Shown piece after piece: positions 33,534-43,027 of a stretch of 64,000 nt of DNA (the first letter of the stretch is position 1; each line of letters starts with the position of its first letter). Source of the DNA: Terriglobales bacterium (GTDB lineage Bacteria; Acidobacteriota; Terriglobia; Bryobacterales; Bryobacteraceae); assembly GCA_021372245.1 (NCBI GenBank), contig JAJFUV010000096.1, forward strand, positions 1 through 64,000. The letters are read 5' to 3'. A program made the position numbers and the translations under genes. Under the pieces are notes generated by a model, which ran no database searches, was not told where the DNA came from, and worked only from the letters and a program-made list of their open reading frames with translations.

Positions 33534-34822
33534 GGCGCGCGGTAGTCGCGCGTCATCATCTTGTCGGCGTCGGCGTCGCCGGCGAACCGCCCCGCTGGAG
33601 CGTCGAAGATGAGCTTGCGGCCCAACCGGTAGCTGATGTTGGCCAAATGGCACAGATCGGCCGACGCCACACCTGCCTCGATATCCGCGTGCAGGTCCTT
33701 CACGTTGCGCGTGCGGCAGGCGTGGAGGAAGTTCTGCATGTGGGGCGCCGTGGCCCAGGCGACATTTTCGGTGAACTTCTCATCCATGATCTTCTCGTGC
33801 TTCTCGCCTTTGTAGACTTGGAAACCCTTCAAGTCCACCGCCATCCAGCCCTCGCTGCCGAAGAAGAGGTTGCCGATGACGTTGCCGCCGCCGTCGCGCT
33901 GGATGCCGCCTTCCTCGTTAAACAAGAGGCCGCGCACTTCGAAGACGAGCTGGCAATCGCCATAATCGAAGGTGGCCAACTGCGTGTTGGGGGTCTCCTG
34001 GTCATCGACGTAGGCGAACTTGCTACCGCTTGAATAGATGCTTGCCGGCAGCGTCTCCTTGCCCAGGCCCCAGCGCGCGATGTCCATCTCGTGCACACCC
34101 TGGTTGCCGATGTCGCCGTTGCCGGTGTCCCAGAACCAGTGCCAGTTGTAGCGGAAGCGGTTCATCGTGAACTCGCGCATGGGCGCCGGGCCCAGGAACA
34201 GATCCCAGTTGATACCCGGCGGGACGGAGGTGGCGGGCGTGTGGCCGATGGACTTGCGCCGCTTGTAGCAGAGGCCCTTGGCCATATAGATCTTGCCGAT
34301 AATGCCCTCGCGCAGCAGTTGCATGGCGCGGATCTTGTGCTGGATGGTGCGGCTCTGCGAGCCGACCTGGACCATGCGTTTGTACTTGCGGGCGGCCTCC
34401 ATCATCTTGCGGCCTTCCCACATGTTGTGGCAGGCGGGCTTCTCGATGTAGACATCCTTGCCCGCCTGACAGGCCCAGATGGTGGCGAGCGCGTGCCAGT
34501 GGTTGGGGAGGGCCATCGAGACGGCGTCGACTTCCTTGTTCTCAAACAGCTTGCGCATGTCACCGTAAACCTTCGGCTTGGAGCCCTGTATCTTCTCGAC
34601 CAAGGCTGTGCCGCGTTCCTGCGCTTCCTGGTTCACATCGCAGATTGCCACCACGCGGCTCTCCGGCATCCGGGTGTATTCGTTCAAGTGGGCCCGGCCG
34701 CGGCCTCCGATGCCAATGACGGCTACGTTGGCTTTGTCGTTGGCTCCGAGGATTCTATGCGCGGGAGTGGCAATGGCCGCCGCGGCGGTAGTAAGGATGG
34801 CACGTCTGGAAGGATGCTGCAT
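33509..34822 (-). CDS. Tat-exported Gfo/Idh/MocA-family oxidoreductase
   Basis: A 437-residue protein with a twin-arginine-like signal (HPSRRAILTTAAAAIATPAH). A Rossmann domain follows (VAVIGIGGRGRAHL, VVAICDVNQEAQ), with YIEKPACHNMWEGRKM carrying the conserved EKP, and a C-terminal Gfo/Idh domain (NWDLFLGPAPMREF). Export means the nucleotide is probably pre-bound, as in glucose-fructose oxidoreductase, or used catalytically as in the GH109-type hydrolases of this fold. It lies nine bases downstream of the GH38 gene, so both act on the same exported substrate. Confidence 0.88.
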   Translation of the reverse strand: MQHPSRRAILTTAAAAIATPAHRILGANDKANVAVIGIGGRGRAHLNEYTRMPESRVVAICDVNQEAQERGTALVEKIQGSKPKVYGDMRKLFENKEVDAVSMALPNHWHALATIWACQAGKDVYIEKPACHNMWEGRKMMEAARKYKRMVQVGSQSRTIQHKIRAMQLLREGIIGKIYMAKGLCYKRRKSIGHTPATSVPPGINWDLFLGPAPMREFTMNRFRYNWHWFWDTGNGDIGNQGVHEMDIARWGLGKETLPASIYSSGSKFAYVDDQETPNTQLATFDYGDCQLVFEVRGLLFNEEGGIQRDGGGNVIGNLFFGSEGWMAVDLKGFQVYKGEKHEKIMDEKFTENVAWATAPHMQNFLHACRTRNVKDLHADIEAGVASADLCHLANISYRLGRKLIFDAPAGRFAGDADADKMMTRDYRAPYVVPDKV

Positions 34823-34830
34823 AGCATCGA

Positions 34831-37344
34831 TTATATCTTTCCGCGCGGGGTCAACCGCAGCGTGATGTGGGAAAACGGCGGGGCTGGGAACTCGACGGCG
34901 TCCCCTCGGACGGGGAGTTCAGTCCCTATGTGTTCGATCAGGTCGGAGAGCCACGCGCGCGCGACGGGGAAGCCCAGGCGCAAGCGCACGCGGCCGTCAG
35001 TACCGTAGACTTCGTGGCCGCGAAGGATGAACCCTTCGCCGTCTTCGGCACGTTTAAGGGCCGTGATACGGAAGTTGCCGCTTTCGGTACTCGCGAAGCT
35101 GTGCGCGCCGGGAAGCGTGCCCGGATGCGCATCGGTGGATATGACACGGAGAGGCGAATTGAAGCTATGCGCCTGCCAGGCGACGCCGCCTTGCGGCGCT
35201 ACGCCGGCGTGCGGATAGATGCTGTAAGAGAAACTGTGACTGCCGCGCTCCGCAGCGAGTTCGCTGTGGTAACTGGGGTAAGCGGTGATAGAGCGCAGCA
35301 GGATCAGCTTCACCACGCCATTTTGGATCTGGTGGCCGCCAGTTCCACGATTCAGGATGGCGACGCCGCCCTGGGACGTTGTGACGTCCACATAACCATG
35401 AGCGCAGAAGATGCCGTCAGGCCGTTCGGTAGTGGCGCCGTGGGTATCGTAGATCGTGCGTCCTGCCTGCCGCACGGGGAAAACAACGGTGAGCAGACCG
35501 TCGCGGCCAGGGAAGCCGTCGAGGAGCGTTGTGAAATCGATGCGCGGGATTTCGTTGTAGATTTCGATCTCCTGCACCCGGCGGCCGCCCAGGAAAGGTC
35601 CGGCGATGCGCAGGCGCGTGCCGATCTCGTCGACCGCCTGCTGGATGGCATCCGCGGTAAAGGTCCGGCCGCGCACCTCGCGCCCGGTAAGGTACACCAT
35701 TCCCTCCATGCTGGGGTCCCGCTCTTCAGCCAGTACAAGCTCGTTGACGAAGTAAGCCGACGCGTCGAACAATTCCTGGCCGGTGCGGCGATCGACAACG
35801 CTGCGAAGCGTGCCGGTCACACGGTCCAGACGCAGCGTGAAGAAACGGTTAGAGACTTCGTCTGAGCCGGGGCGCCACTCCGGCGCCCGCGCCATACCCT
35901 CGACAGGTTCGATGCGATACAGTTTGTAACCCAGGCCAGGCACGCCAGCGAGGACGTCGATGACGGCCATCTGGAGTGCCCGGTCCGGCTTGGCGCGGTT
36001 CGCGGTGACGATGCGGAAGGGCACGGGCGCGCCCGTATGGTCCGTGACGCGGAAAGTGTTCAGCTTATCGCGGAAGAGGGCATTGTACCGTGCCAGCTCA
36101 GTGCGGTGGAAAGATTGCGGATTGAAAACCAGGAATGGATAGACCCCGCCCGGGCTGGTGTCGATGTTTCGCGACAGCGCATAGAGGGCCTCGGCAGCGG
36201 CGTCGCGACCAGCTTCGATGGCGGCGCCATAGCGGCTCATGGCATCCCGGTACACCGCGTCGATGTGGCTGCCGCCCGCCCCGTCGTGGCTTTGGTTGAA
36301 CAACAGCTTGTTCCAACCGGAACGAAGCTCCGCCGCCGGGTAAGGGAAGCCCGTGAGGCCGGCTAGCGTGGAGAGCTTCTCACCGGTCGTGAGCGACTCC
36401 TCTGCAGCGCGTGAGGCGAGTTTAGCCTTGGGACGTTCGCCGTATAGACCGCGCAAATCGGCGATGGCGAGCGGCGGATTGAAGTCCTGGTCGAAGGTGG
36501 GCAGGTCGACGCCGCTTTTGAGAACGGCATCGAAGTACCGTGAGGGCGTCGAGAAGATGACCTCGCCCAAGCTCAGGCCGATCTGCGTGGCGGCGGCGCG
36601 GATGCGGGTTTCGATGGCGGCGGTGGTTTCGGTGGGCTCGCTCAGGTCGTCGCCCCAGGGCAGCAGCAGCTTGCTGTTACCCTCGGCATTGTGGGCAGCC
36701 TGAGCGCGCAGGGCAACGGCCACGTTCCTGGCATGCACGCTATAGGATCCAGCCAGCCAGTATGTGAGTACCTTGCTCCCATCCGGCGCATGCCACCAGA
36801 AAGGATTCCGGATCTTGGTGCCTGCTTCTTTCGATGCGTCGCGCATGAACACGCAGTACGGTATACCGGCGCGAGCCACCAGTTGCGGAACCTGCCGGGT
36901 ATGACCGAAGACATCGATGTCCCAGTAGGTGCGGATGCTGGTTTGGAAGGTCTGCTCCAGCCAGGGTTTCGCATGAAGAAATTGGCGCGACAGGGATTCG
37001 AAGTCCGGTTCGGCGTTCTCCGCCTGCGCCCAAGTGCCACCGGCGATTTCCCAGCGGCCTTCCTTGATGAGCGAAAGCAGGAGTTTCCGTTCCTTCGCGT
37101 TGAGATCCTCCCAAAACGGCTTCATCGCCAGGGCTTGATCCTGCACGAAGGTGTAGCGAGCATCGACCCGTAACATGTCGAGCGCCTGCCTGAGCAACTT
37201 GATGCACATGACACGCGTCTTGTCGTAGGTCCAGTACCATTCAATGTCGATGTGCGTGTGCGGAACGACGTAAATGCTGTAAGTGGCCGGGGAGGCCACC
37301 GCCGGTACGGCCGCCATCGTGCCGAGGAAGGTTCTTCGTCTCAT
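34831..37344 (-). CDS. Exported GH38-type alpha-mannosidase-like enzyme
   Basis: An 837-residue protein with a Tat-like signal (MRRRTFLGTMAAVPAVASPA). The zinc-binding VPHTHIDIEW (His31, Asp33), the nucleophile region TYWDIDVFGHTRQVPQ (Asp144) and the later FNQSHDGAGG histidine match GH38. A middle helical domain and long C-terminal beta domains follow, as in the family. It hydrolyses alpha-mannosides or related linkages, probably in the periplasm. It is co-transcribed with the Gfo/Idh oxidoreductase downstream. Confidence 0.88.
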   Translation of the reverse strand: MRRRTFLGTMAAVPAVASPATYSIYVVPHTHIDIEWYWTYDKTRVMCIKLLRQALDMLRVDARYTFVQDQALAMKPFWEDLNAKERKLLLSLIKEGRWEIAGGTWAQAENAEPDFESLSRQFLHAKPWLEQTFQTSIRTYWDIDVFGHTRQVPQLVARAGIPYCVFMRDASKEAGTKIRNPFWWHAPDGSKVLTYWLAGSYSVHARNVAVALRAQAAHNAEGNSKLLLPWGDDLSEPTETTAAIETRIRAAATQIGLSLGEVIFSTPSRYFDAVLKSGVDLPTFDQDFNPPLAIADLRGLYGERPKAKLASRAAEESLTTGEKLSTLAGLTGFPYPAAELRSGWNKLLFNQSHDGAGGSHIDAVYRDAMSRYGAAIEAGRDAAAEALYALSRNIDTSPGGVYPFLVFNPQSFHRTELARYNALFRDKLNTFRVTDHTGAPVPFRIVTANRAKPDRALQMAVIDVLAGVPGLGYKLYRIEPVEGMARAPEWRPGSDEVSNRFFTLRLDRVTGTLRSVVDRRTGQELFDASAYFVNELVLAEERDPSMEGMVYLTGREVRGRTFTADAIQQAVDEIGTRLRIAGPFLGGRRVQEIEIYNEIPRIDFTTLLDGFPGRDGLLTVVFPVRQAGRTIYDTHGATTERPDGIFCAHGYVDVTTSQGGVAILNRGTGGHQIQNGVVKLILLRSITAYPSYHSELAAERGSHSFSYSIYPHAGVAPQGGVAWQAHSFNSPLRVISTDAHPGTLPGAHSFASTESGNFRITALKRAEDGEGFILRGHEVYGTDGRVRLRLGFPVARAWLSDLIEHIGTELPVRGDAVEFPAPPFSHITLRLTPRGKI

Positions 37345-37452
37345 GGTCGGGCGAAACGCTGGTCCATGATAACGAAAATGCGGAACCCCTGGTATCTGTT
37401 TGAAAGAGAAGGCCGGTTGAGCTTGTGGGCGGGGGCAGTGACTGGTTTCGCG

Positions 37453-38913
37453 CTACTTCTTCGCGGGCGCCTTGTGGACCTGCTCGAAGTATTGCTCGAC
37501 GTAAGTTTGGTAGAGCAGCGGGATTTCGTCGCGGTGGATTTCCCCTCCGGAGTCCTTGTGGGTGGCGGAGCTTTGGGTGTATTGAGTCTTTAGGCCCTGT
37601 TTGCCGCTTTTTACCTCGACCATGATTTCCCCGCCGACTTCCGTCGCGCGGCGGCCCAGAATCTCGCTGAGCTTGCCCATAGCGGCGAGCTGCTCTGCGT
37701 CGCGCAGGCTCTTGTCGCCGTTCTGACGGCCGATGCCGCTCTTGCCGTCCTGCGTGGAGGCGCGCTGAGGGGCGCGCGAGGACGACTGGCCCTCTCCTGC
37801 TTTGGCTTGCTGATCGCCTTCGCCCGGTTGACCGGCTTGAGCTCCGGCGCGTTCGGCGCCTTCGGCGGATTGCTCGCCCGGCCCGTGACCGCCTTTTTCT
37901 CCGCGTGAAGTATGCCGCGTCTGCTTAGCCGTCTGAGAACCGCTGGCGCGGGTGGCTACGCCCGGGGGCGGCTTTAGCTTCAACTTGGCCAGCAGGTTGG
38001 CCATGGCGTCCCGCAACTTGTCGAGGAGGGGATTGTTCTCTTCCGGTGGCTTGTTCCGATCATTGGGAGAATCGGCGGATGGGGGTCGGTCCTGCGCATT
38101 CCCGTCGCGCGAATCATTACCCGCGGCGCGTTGACCGGCGGCATCTTCGGTGTTGTCGCCCTGCTCGGCGGATTCCGGCGAGGCGCTCTCGTCGCGCGGC
38201 GCAGTTTGGTCGCCATCCGGCGCGCGCATGGGCCGCTCGGCGTTTCCGGATGCGTCATTGGCATCTGTCCGCGCGGTCTGCTGGTTGGCGGGGATGCCCA
38301 TCTTTTCCAGTTGCTCGTCGATCAGACGCTGCGCGGGCGTCTTGCGCTGCGAGGCTTCCTGGACTGGCGTGACACGGAAGGTATCGAAAGCCAGATTGAC
38401 CAGGGGCGGACGCAAGTTCAAACTGCGGGTCACTCCATAACGCAGGCCGAATAGGGCCCCGGCACTAACAGCGAGAGATAGGGCCAGGTAGACCGCGCGG
38501 GGCAGGTGGATCGGAACGGCGCGGCGCACGTCCGCGGTCCGCGCCAGGCCACTCGCCGCGCGGTGTTGAGCCGCCGCCAGTTCCTGGGAAGCATGGTCCG
38601 GCGGCGCGATGGCTGTAAAGTAAAATGCGGTGGAAACAGCGTCGTCGCTTTTCAGGTTCCGGTCCGCGACCTGGGCTGCCCGGTATTCCGACGGAATGCG
38701 CTTTCGCAAGCGCCACACAGACACGCCCAGACCCGTCGCAGCCGCCACAACCAGCCAGTACCAGTCGAGTACCTGTGTGCCAGCAAGCAGAAGAATGAGC
38801 AGGGCTGCCAACGCGGCGCTGGTTCCCCAAGCGCCGTGCTCGATGACAATCGCGGCAAGGCACCTCCGCCGTGCACGGCGAACGAACGTTTCGACTGGAT
38901 CAGAAACCGGCAT
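37453..38913 (-). CDS. Membrane protein with long low-complexity polar tail (DUF4175-like)
   Basis: A 486-residue protein. Hydrophobic segments lie near the start (WGTSAALAALLILLLAGTQV, LDWYWLVVAAATGLGVSVW) and at about 135-155 (AVYLALSLAVSAGALFGLRY). A very polar region (about 190-420) follows, rich in Gln, Glu, Ser, Asp and Gly with repeated tryptic-like blocks, and then a short ordered C-terminus (MVEVKSGKQGLKTQYTQSSA). This layout recalls DUF4175/BatB-neighbour proteins. ATG 38913 has no clear ribosome site, so the start is uncertain. Function unknown; an envelope scaffold is a guess. Confidence 0.68.
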   Translation of the reverse strand: MPVSDPVETFVRRARRRCLAAIVIEHGAWGTSAALAALLILLLAGTQVLDWYWLVVAAATGLGVSVWRLRKRIPSEYRAAQVADRNLKSDDAVSTAFYFTAIAPPDHASQELAAAQHRAASGLARTADVRRAVPIHLPRAVYLALSLAVSAGALFGLRYGVTRSLNLRPPLVNLAFDTFRVTPVQEASQRKTPAQRLIDEQLEKMGIPANQQTARTDANDASGNAERPMRAPDGDQTAPRDESASPESAEQGDNTEDAAGQRAAGNDSRDGNAQDRPPSADSPNDRNKPPEENNPLLDKLRDAMANLLAKLKLKPPPGVATRASGSQTAKQTRHTSRGEKGGHGPGEQSAEGAERAGAQAGQPGEGDQQAKAGEGQSSSRAPQRASTQDGKSGIGRQNGDKSLRDAEQLAAMGKLSEILGRRATEVGGEIMVEVKSGKQGLKTQYTQSSATHKDSGGEIHRDEIPLLYQTYVEQYFEQVHKAPAKK

Positions 38914-39094
38914 AAAACAAATGCTTGCGAGACCGTCTCTTCCATTTTCCCCCAGGAGTCCGGCCAAGTGTGAGCATAGTATGATGCTTGGGGCGGGTTC
39001 GGCGATGAGGGCAGCCAGGATTGGAGTCGTGTTTTTGTGCTGCACGCTCGCGGCGGACATTCTCTTGTGGAGTTGAATCGGCTGAGGTAGCGAT

Positions 39095-40516
39095 ATGAAT
39101 AGACTCGGAACGCTGTTCTTTCTTCTGGCGGCGTCACTCGTCGCCGCAGACATCACTGGAAAGTGGGACTTCGTCGCCACGGTAGGTGTTGGCCAGGAAA
39201 TGAAGATGGACTTGAACCTGGCGCGTGAGGCCGGGAAGCTTATGGGCACCATGTCAGCCCGCGGCAACACGGTCACACTGACCGACGTCGCGCAGAACGG
39301 TAACGAGCTGACGTTCAAGCTGCCTATCGGCGGGATGCCGTATGACATCAAGATGACGCTCGCGGGCGAGGCGATGAAGGGCACTTTCTCCGCGCCGACG
39401 GGCATGACCGGGGACGTAAGAGCCACGCGACCGGCCGCCGCTGCGACCACGGAGCAGATTCCGCCGCCCAAGCCGATTCCCACTGTCGAGACGAAAGTCG
39501 AGACGGGAATGCTCGGCGGCTCGCATTTTCGGATCGATATCCCGGCGAACCACAACGGCGGCCTGGTGGTGTACTGCCATGGCTACGGCGGTGGAGGGAA
39601 GTTCGACGAGAAGCCGCTTGGCCAGCTCTACCAGGTGTTCCTGAATGCGGGCTTCGCCATCGCGCAGGCGGGTTACTCGCGCGGCGGCTGGGCGATCAAG
39701 GAAGGGATCGAAGACACGGCGGCGCTCACGCGGTATTACATCAATAAGTACGGCAAACCGAAGCGGACCGTAGTGTTGGGGCACTCCATGGGCGGCATCC
39801 TGACGCTCGCGCTGATTGAGAAGTTTCCGGAGCTCTTCGATGCGGCAATGCCGATTTGCGGGCCGCTCGACGTGAGCCTGGACTTCATACAGAAGCGCGC
39901 CTTCGACCTGCTGGTGGTCTTCGACTATTACTACCCGGGCGTGCTTGGCTCGCCGGTCAAGATTTCGCCGCAGGTGCAACTGAAAAAGGAATACCTGCCG
40001 GAACTCGAGAAGATACTGGCCGCGGACTCACGCAAGAAGGCCGCGCTGCAGAAGTTCGGCGGATTCGCCTCGGAGAAGGAAGTGGCCATCGGCATCGCGT
40101 TCTTCGCGAGCGTCACGCGCGAGTTGATGGAACGGGCCGGGGGCAATCCCTTCGATAACCGCAATACCGTATATATCGGCGGCGAAGACGATGTGGCCAT
40201 TAACCGCGGCGTGAAGCGTTACGCTTCAGACCCCAAGGCGGTCGAGTACGTGAAGGTGTACTACACGCCGGTGGGGCGGCTGGAACGGCCTGTCCTGGCG
40301 ATTCACAACGTCTACGACCCAGTGGTGCCCGCATGGAGCACAAACTCCTACGTGGAACTGGCGCGCGAGACGGGAGCCGACAAGTTCTTTGTTCAGCGCT
40401 GGTCCACGCACGGCGGACACTGTAATGTGAAGCCGGACCAACATCTACACGCCTTCGAGGACTTGCTGAAGTGGCAGGCCACGGGCACGCGGCCGGAGGC
40501 GGGCGAGCAGAAGTAG
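39095..40516 (+). CDS. Secreted alpha/beta-hydrolase fold protein
   Basis: A 473-residue exported protein (signal peptide MNRLGTLFFLLAASLVAA). Residues about 20-110 form a small beta domain (GKWDFVATVGVGQEMKMDLN), followed by an alpha/beta hydrolase. The oxyanion region is VVYCHGYGGGG, the nucleophile is in VVLGHSMGGI, the acid is likely Asp in NVYDPVVP, and the His is in STHGGHCN. The natural substrate is unknown; an esterase or peptidase acting outside the cell is likely. Confidence 0.82.
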   Translation: MNRLGTLFFLLAASLVAADITGKWDFVATVGVGQEMKMDLNLAREAGKLMGTMSARGNTVTLTDVAQNGNELTFKLPIGGMPYDIKMTLAGEAMKGTFSAPTGMTGDVRATRPAAAATTEQIPPPKPIPTVETKVETGMLGGSHFRIDIPANHNGGLVVYCHGYGGGGKFDEKPLGQLYQVFLNAGFAIAQAGYSRGGWAIKEGIEDTAALTRYYINKYGKPKRTVVLGHSMGGILTLALIEKFPELFDAAMPICGPLDVSLDFIQKRAFDLLVVFDYYYPGVLGSPVKISPQVQLKKEYLPELEKILAADSRKKAALQKFGGFASEKEVAIGIAFFASVTRELMERAGGNPFDNRNTVYIGGEDDVAINRGVKRYASDPKAVEYVKVYYTPVGRLERPVLAIHNVYDPVVPAWSTNSYVELARETGADKFFVQRWSTHGGHCNVKPDQHLHAFEDLLKWQATGTRPEAGEQK

Positions 40517-40538
40517 AGAACTTTACAAATAAAAGTAC

Positions 40539-40568
40539 TTGACACAATGGCGTCTTTGGCACGATACT
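40539..40568 (+). promoter_or_regulatory. Promoter for the CreD-like gene
   Basis: TTGACA at 40539-40544 is consensus, and GATACT at 40563-40568 lies 18 bases further on. A TACTAT two bases downstream is another possible -10. The transcript would start only about ten bases before the GGAGA ribosome site, so the leader is very short. Confidence 0.5.
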
Positions 40569-40585
40569 ATCTTGCGGAGACACCC

Positions 40586-41800
40586 ATGACCAAGCGCCTG
40601 TTCGCTATCGCATTCATCTTCATCTGCACCAGCATCGCCTGGTGCATCCTGGGCAGTACCATTTACATGCGCACCTACGACCGCGGCCCCGCCTTGCGCG
40701 AAAAAGTGGCTTCCGGTTGGGGGGCATCGCAGACCCAGACGCCACCCCGCGCCTGCTACCAGAGTCCCGGCAAGACCGAAAAGGAGACCGTCACCGAATG
40801 GCTGCCTCTCGATCGCAGTCGCGTGAAGGCCGGTCTGCACCTGGAGTATCGCCAGAAGGGATTGCTGTGGTACAGCACCTATACCGTGGCCTTCGAGGGC
40901 GTTTACTCGTTCCACAATCCGAGCGAACAGGAGCAGGACGTCACGTTTGCGCTGGATTACCCGGCATCGCAGGCGATTTACGACGATTTCGTCTTCCTAT
41001 TGGACGGGGCGCCGCTCTCCGTCGAAAACCATAAGAATTCGGCGATCGGCAAGAGCCGCCTGGGGGCGGGGAAGACGGTCGAGTTGAGAGTCGGCTACCG
41101 GTCGCAGGGCCTCGACAGATGGGCCTACAAGTTCGGCGGCGAAGTGGAACAGGTGCGCGACTTCCAACTGAGAATGACCACGGACTTTCACGACATCGAC
41201 TTTCCGGACAGAACCCTTTCGCCGACAACCAAGCGCGAGACCGGCAAGGGGTGGGATCTCGAGTGGCAATACAAGAACCTCGTGGCCGGCTACTCGATCG
41301 GCATGGCGATGCCCGAGAAGCTGCAACCGGGTCCGCTGGCCGGCAACATCTGTTATTTTGCACCCATATCGCTGCTGTTCTTCTTCTTTCTGATGTTTCT
41401 CATCACCGTGCTGCGCGGCATCGACCTACATCCGATGAACTACTTCTTCCTGGCATGCGCCTTCTTCGCGTTCCATCTTCTACTGGCGTACCTGGTGGAT
41501 CACATCTCGATCCACGCTGCGTTTGTAATCGCCTCGGCGGTGTCGGTGTTCCTGGTCGTAAGTTACCTGCGGCTCGTCGTCGGGATGCGCTTCGCGGCGG
41601 TGGAAGCGGCCTCCGCGCAGTTGATTTATCTGGTGCTTTTCTCCTACGCCTTCTTCTTCAAGGGCTTTACGGGGCTCGCGGTCACCATCGGCAGCGTGCT
41701 GACCCTGTTCGTCGTGATGCAGATGACGGGGCGCATCAAGTGGACGGAGAAGTTCGCCGCGCCCAAGGTTAGTCCGCCGCCCCCACCGTGTTGTAAGTGA
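40586..41800 (+). CDS. CreD-like inner-membrane protein
   Basis: A 404-residue protein. An N-terminal helix (FAIAFIFICTSIAWCILGST) leads into a periplasmic domain of about 230 residues. Several helices follow (ISLLFFFFLMFLITVLRG; YFFLACAFFAFHLLLAYLV; and further segments ending LTLFVVMQMTGRIKWTEKF). The C-terminal helices resemble the CreD family, whose molecular role is unclear but which is linked to envelope stress and beta-lactam responses. ATG 40586 has GGAGA five bases upstream. No CreBC two-component genes lie next to it. The stop overlaps the next gene as GTGA. Confidence 0.75.
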   Translation: MTKRLFAIAFIFICTSIAWCILGSTIYMRTYDRGPALREKVASGWGASQTQTPPRACYQSPGKTEKETVTEWLPLDRSRVKAGLHLEYRQKGLLWYSTYTVAFEGVYSFHNPSEQEQDVTFALDYPASQAIYDDFVFLLDGAPLSVENHKNSAIGKSRLGAGKTVELRVGYRSQGLDRWAYKFGGEVEQVRDFQLRMTTDFHDIDFPDRTLSPTTKRETGKGWDLEWQYKNLVAGYSIGMAMPEKLQPGPLAGNICYFAPISLLFFFFLMFLITVLRGIDLHPMNYFFLACAFFAFHLLLAYLVDHISIHAAFVIASAVSVFLVVSYLRLVVGMRFAAVEAASAQLIYLVLFSYAFFFKGFTGLAVTIGSVLTLFVVMQMTGRIKWTEKFAAPKVSPPPPPCCK

Positions 41801-42999
41801 CTCCCCGGTTGGGACATGATCTATGGGTGGACTTTGAACGCGAAATCCTGATTCGCGCCTCGGAAGTCGATGCGCGTTTGGAACCGCTGGTGCGCGAGGC
41901 TGGGTTCCGGTTGGTTAGCGCGGATGAACTCAAAGGGGTAGCGCACGAACAAGGACTGTGGCCCGGTATCAGTGGCGAGCCGGAGTTCAGGGGTCGCGAT
42001 TCAGTCCTGACCGCCGCGACACACCAGCCCTGGGTGGATGCCAACGGATTCCGGGTGCGCTGGCTGAAGGCGCTTCATCCCCAGAAGCCCGCCGTGCTCG
42101 GCTATCAGGCAGATGAGAAGGCAGGCCTGAAACCGGACCGCATGGTGCCGAACGATTCTGTCGAACTGGCGCTCGTGGAAGCCTGGGCGTCGGGCGGCAA
42201 CTATGTGCTCAGCCTGCCGCAACGATACCGCGAACTGCTGCTTAAGCGGGACGACAGAGCGTTGGCCGACTGGAAGCAACTGGCCCAAACGGCCCGGTGG
42301 CTGCAGGCAAATGTCGCGCTGTTCCGCCAGCCGGCGGTGCCGATTGCCACGCTCTTGGTGGACGCCACCGAAACAACAGCCGAGGTAGCCAACCTTGCCT
42401 ACCGCCAGAACGTCTCGCCCGCGCTAGCTTCCATCGCTTCTCCCCCCGCACCCGATCCGGAACACATCCGGGTGCTAGCCGCCGTGAGCGTCGAAGCGCC
42501 GGGGCCCGAGGCGAGGAAGAGGATACTCGCTCACGCCGATGCTGGCGCCACCGTGGTAGTGGATGCGACTGGGGAAAAGGCCTGGTGGCGCGATTCCCGC
42601 CTGAAACTGACCCGCAAGCAGGACGATCGGGATTTCTACGCGCTGGGCCGGGGCCAGGTGGTCGCCTATCGCGAGCAGATTTCCGACGTGTACGAGTTTG
42701 CTTTCGATGTGATCGACCTGGTAGGCCAAAAATTCCGCGCGGTGCGGATGTGGAACGCCCTGACGCAGATAGGCCTGCTCACCGGTTCGCCGCGATCGAG
42801 GGGAGCCGTACTGATCGTGGTGAACTACGGAAGGGGCCGGCGATGGGAGACTTTGGTGCGTGTTCAGGGCGTGTACAGCCGGGCCACGCTTCTCCGGCCC
42901 GAAGGCGAGCCGCAAGAGCTGAAGGTCGCCAAACGCGGCACGACGACAGAAATTCAGTTGCCGGGGATGCGGCGCCTTGGCGTAGTCGTTTTCAGCTAA
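41797..42999 (+). CDS. Hypothetical protein coupled to the CreD-like gene
   Basis: A 400-residue protein that I do not recognise. There is no signal peptide or membrane segment. Alternating charged and aliphatic segments and predicted strands in the last third (GAVLIVVNYGRGRRWETLVR) suggest a globular cytoplasmic enzyme, perhaps with a glycosidase-like or amidotransferase-like part (HIRVLAAVSVEAPGPEARKR). The GTG start overlaps the CreD stop, with no clear ribosome site, so translation is probably coupled. TTG 41809 and GTG 41827 are alternatives. Confidence 0.65.
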   Translation: MTPRLGHDLWVDFEREILIRASEVDARLEPLVREAGFRLVSADELKGVAHEQGLWPGISGEPEFRGRDSVLTAATHQPWVDANGFRVRWLKALHPQKPAVLGYQADEKAGLKPDRMVPNDSVELALVEAWASGGNYVLSLPQRYRELLLKRDDRALADWKQLAQTARWLQANVALFRQPAVPIATLLVDATETTAEVANLAYRQNVSPALASIASPPAPDPEHIRVLAAVSVEAPGPEARKRILAHADAGATVVVDATGEKAWWRDSRLKLTRKQDDRDFYALGRGQVVAYREQISDVYEFAFDVIDLVGQKFRAVRMWNALTQIGLLTGSPRSRGAVLIVVNYGRGRRWETLVRVQGVYSRATLLRPEGEPQELKVAKRGTTTEIQLPGMRRLGVVVFS

Positions 43000-43027
43000 A
43001 CTTGAGTCAAAGTCTTGGGAGGATGTA

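Noticed and set aside
38981..39076. 31-residue hydrophobic open frame before the secreted hydrolase gene
   Set aside because: No ribosome site and no family; too short to support.
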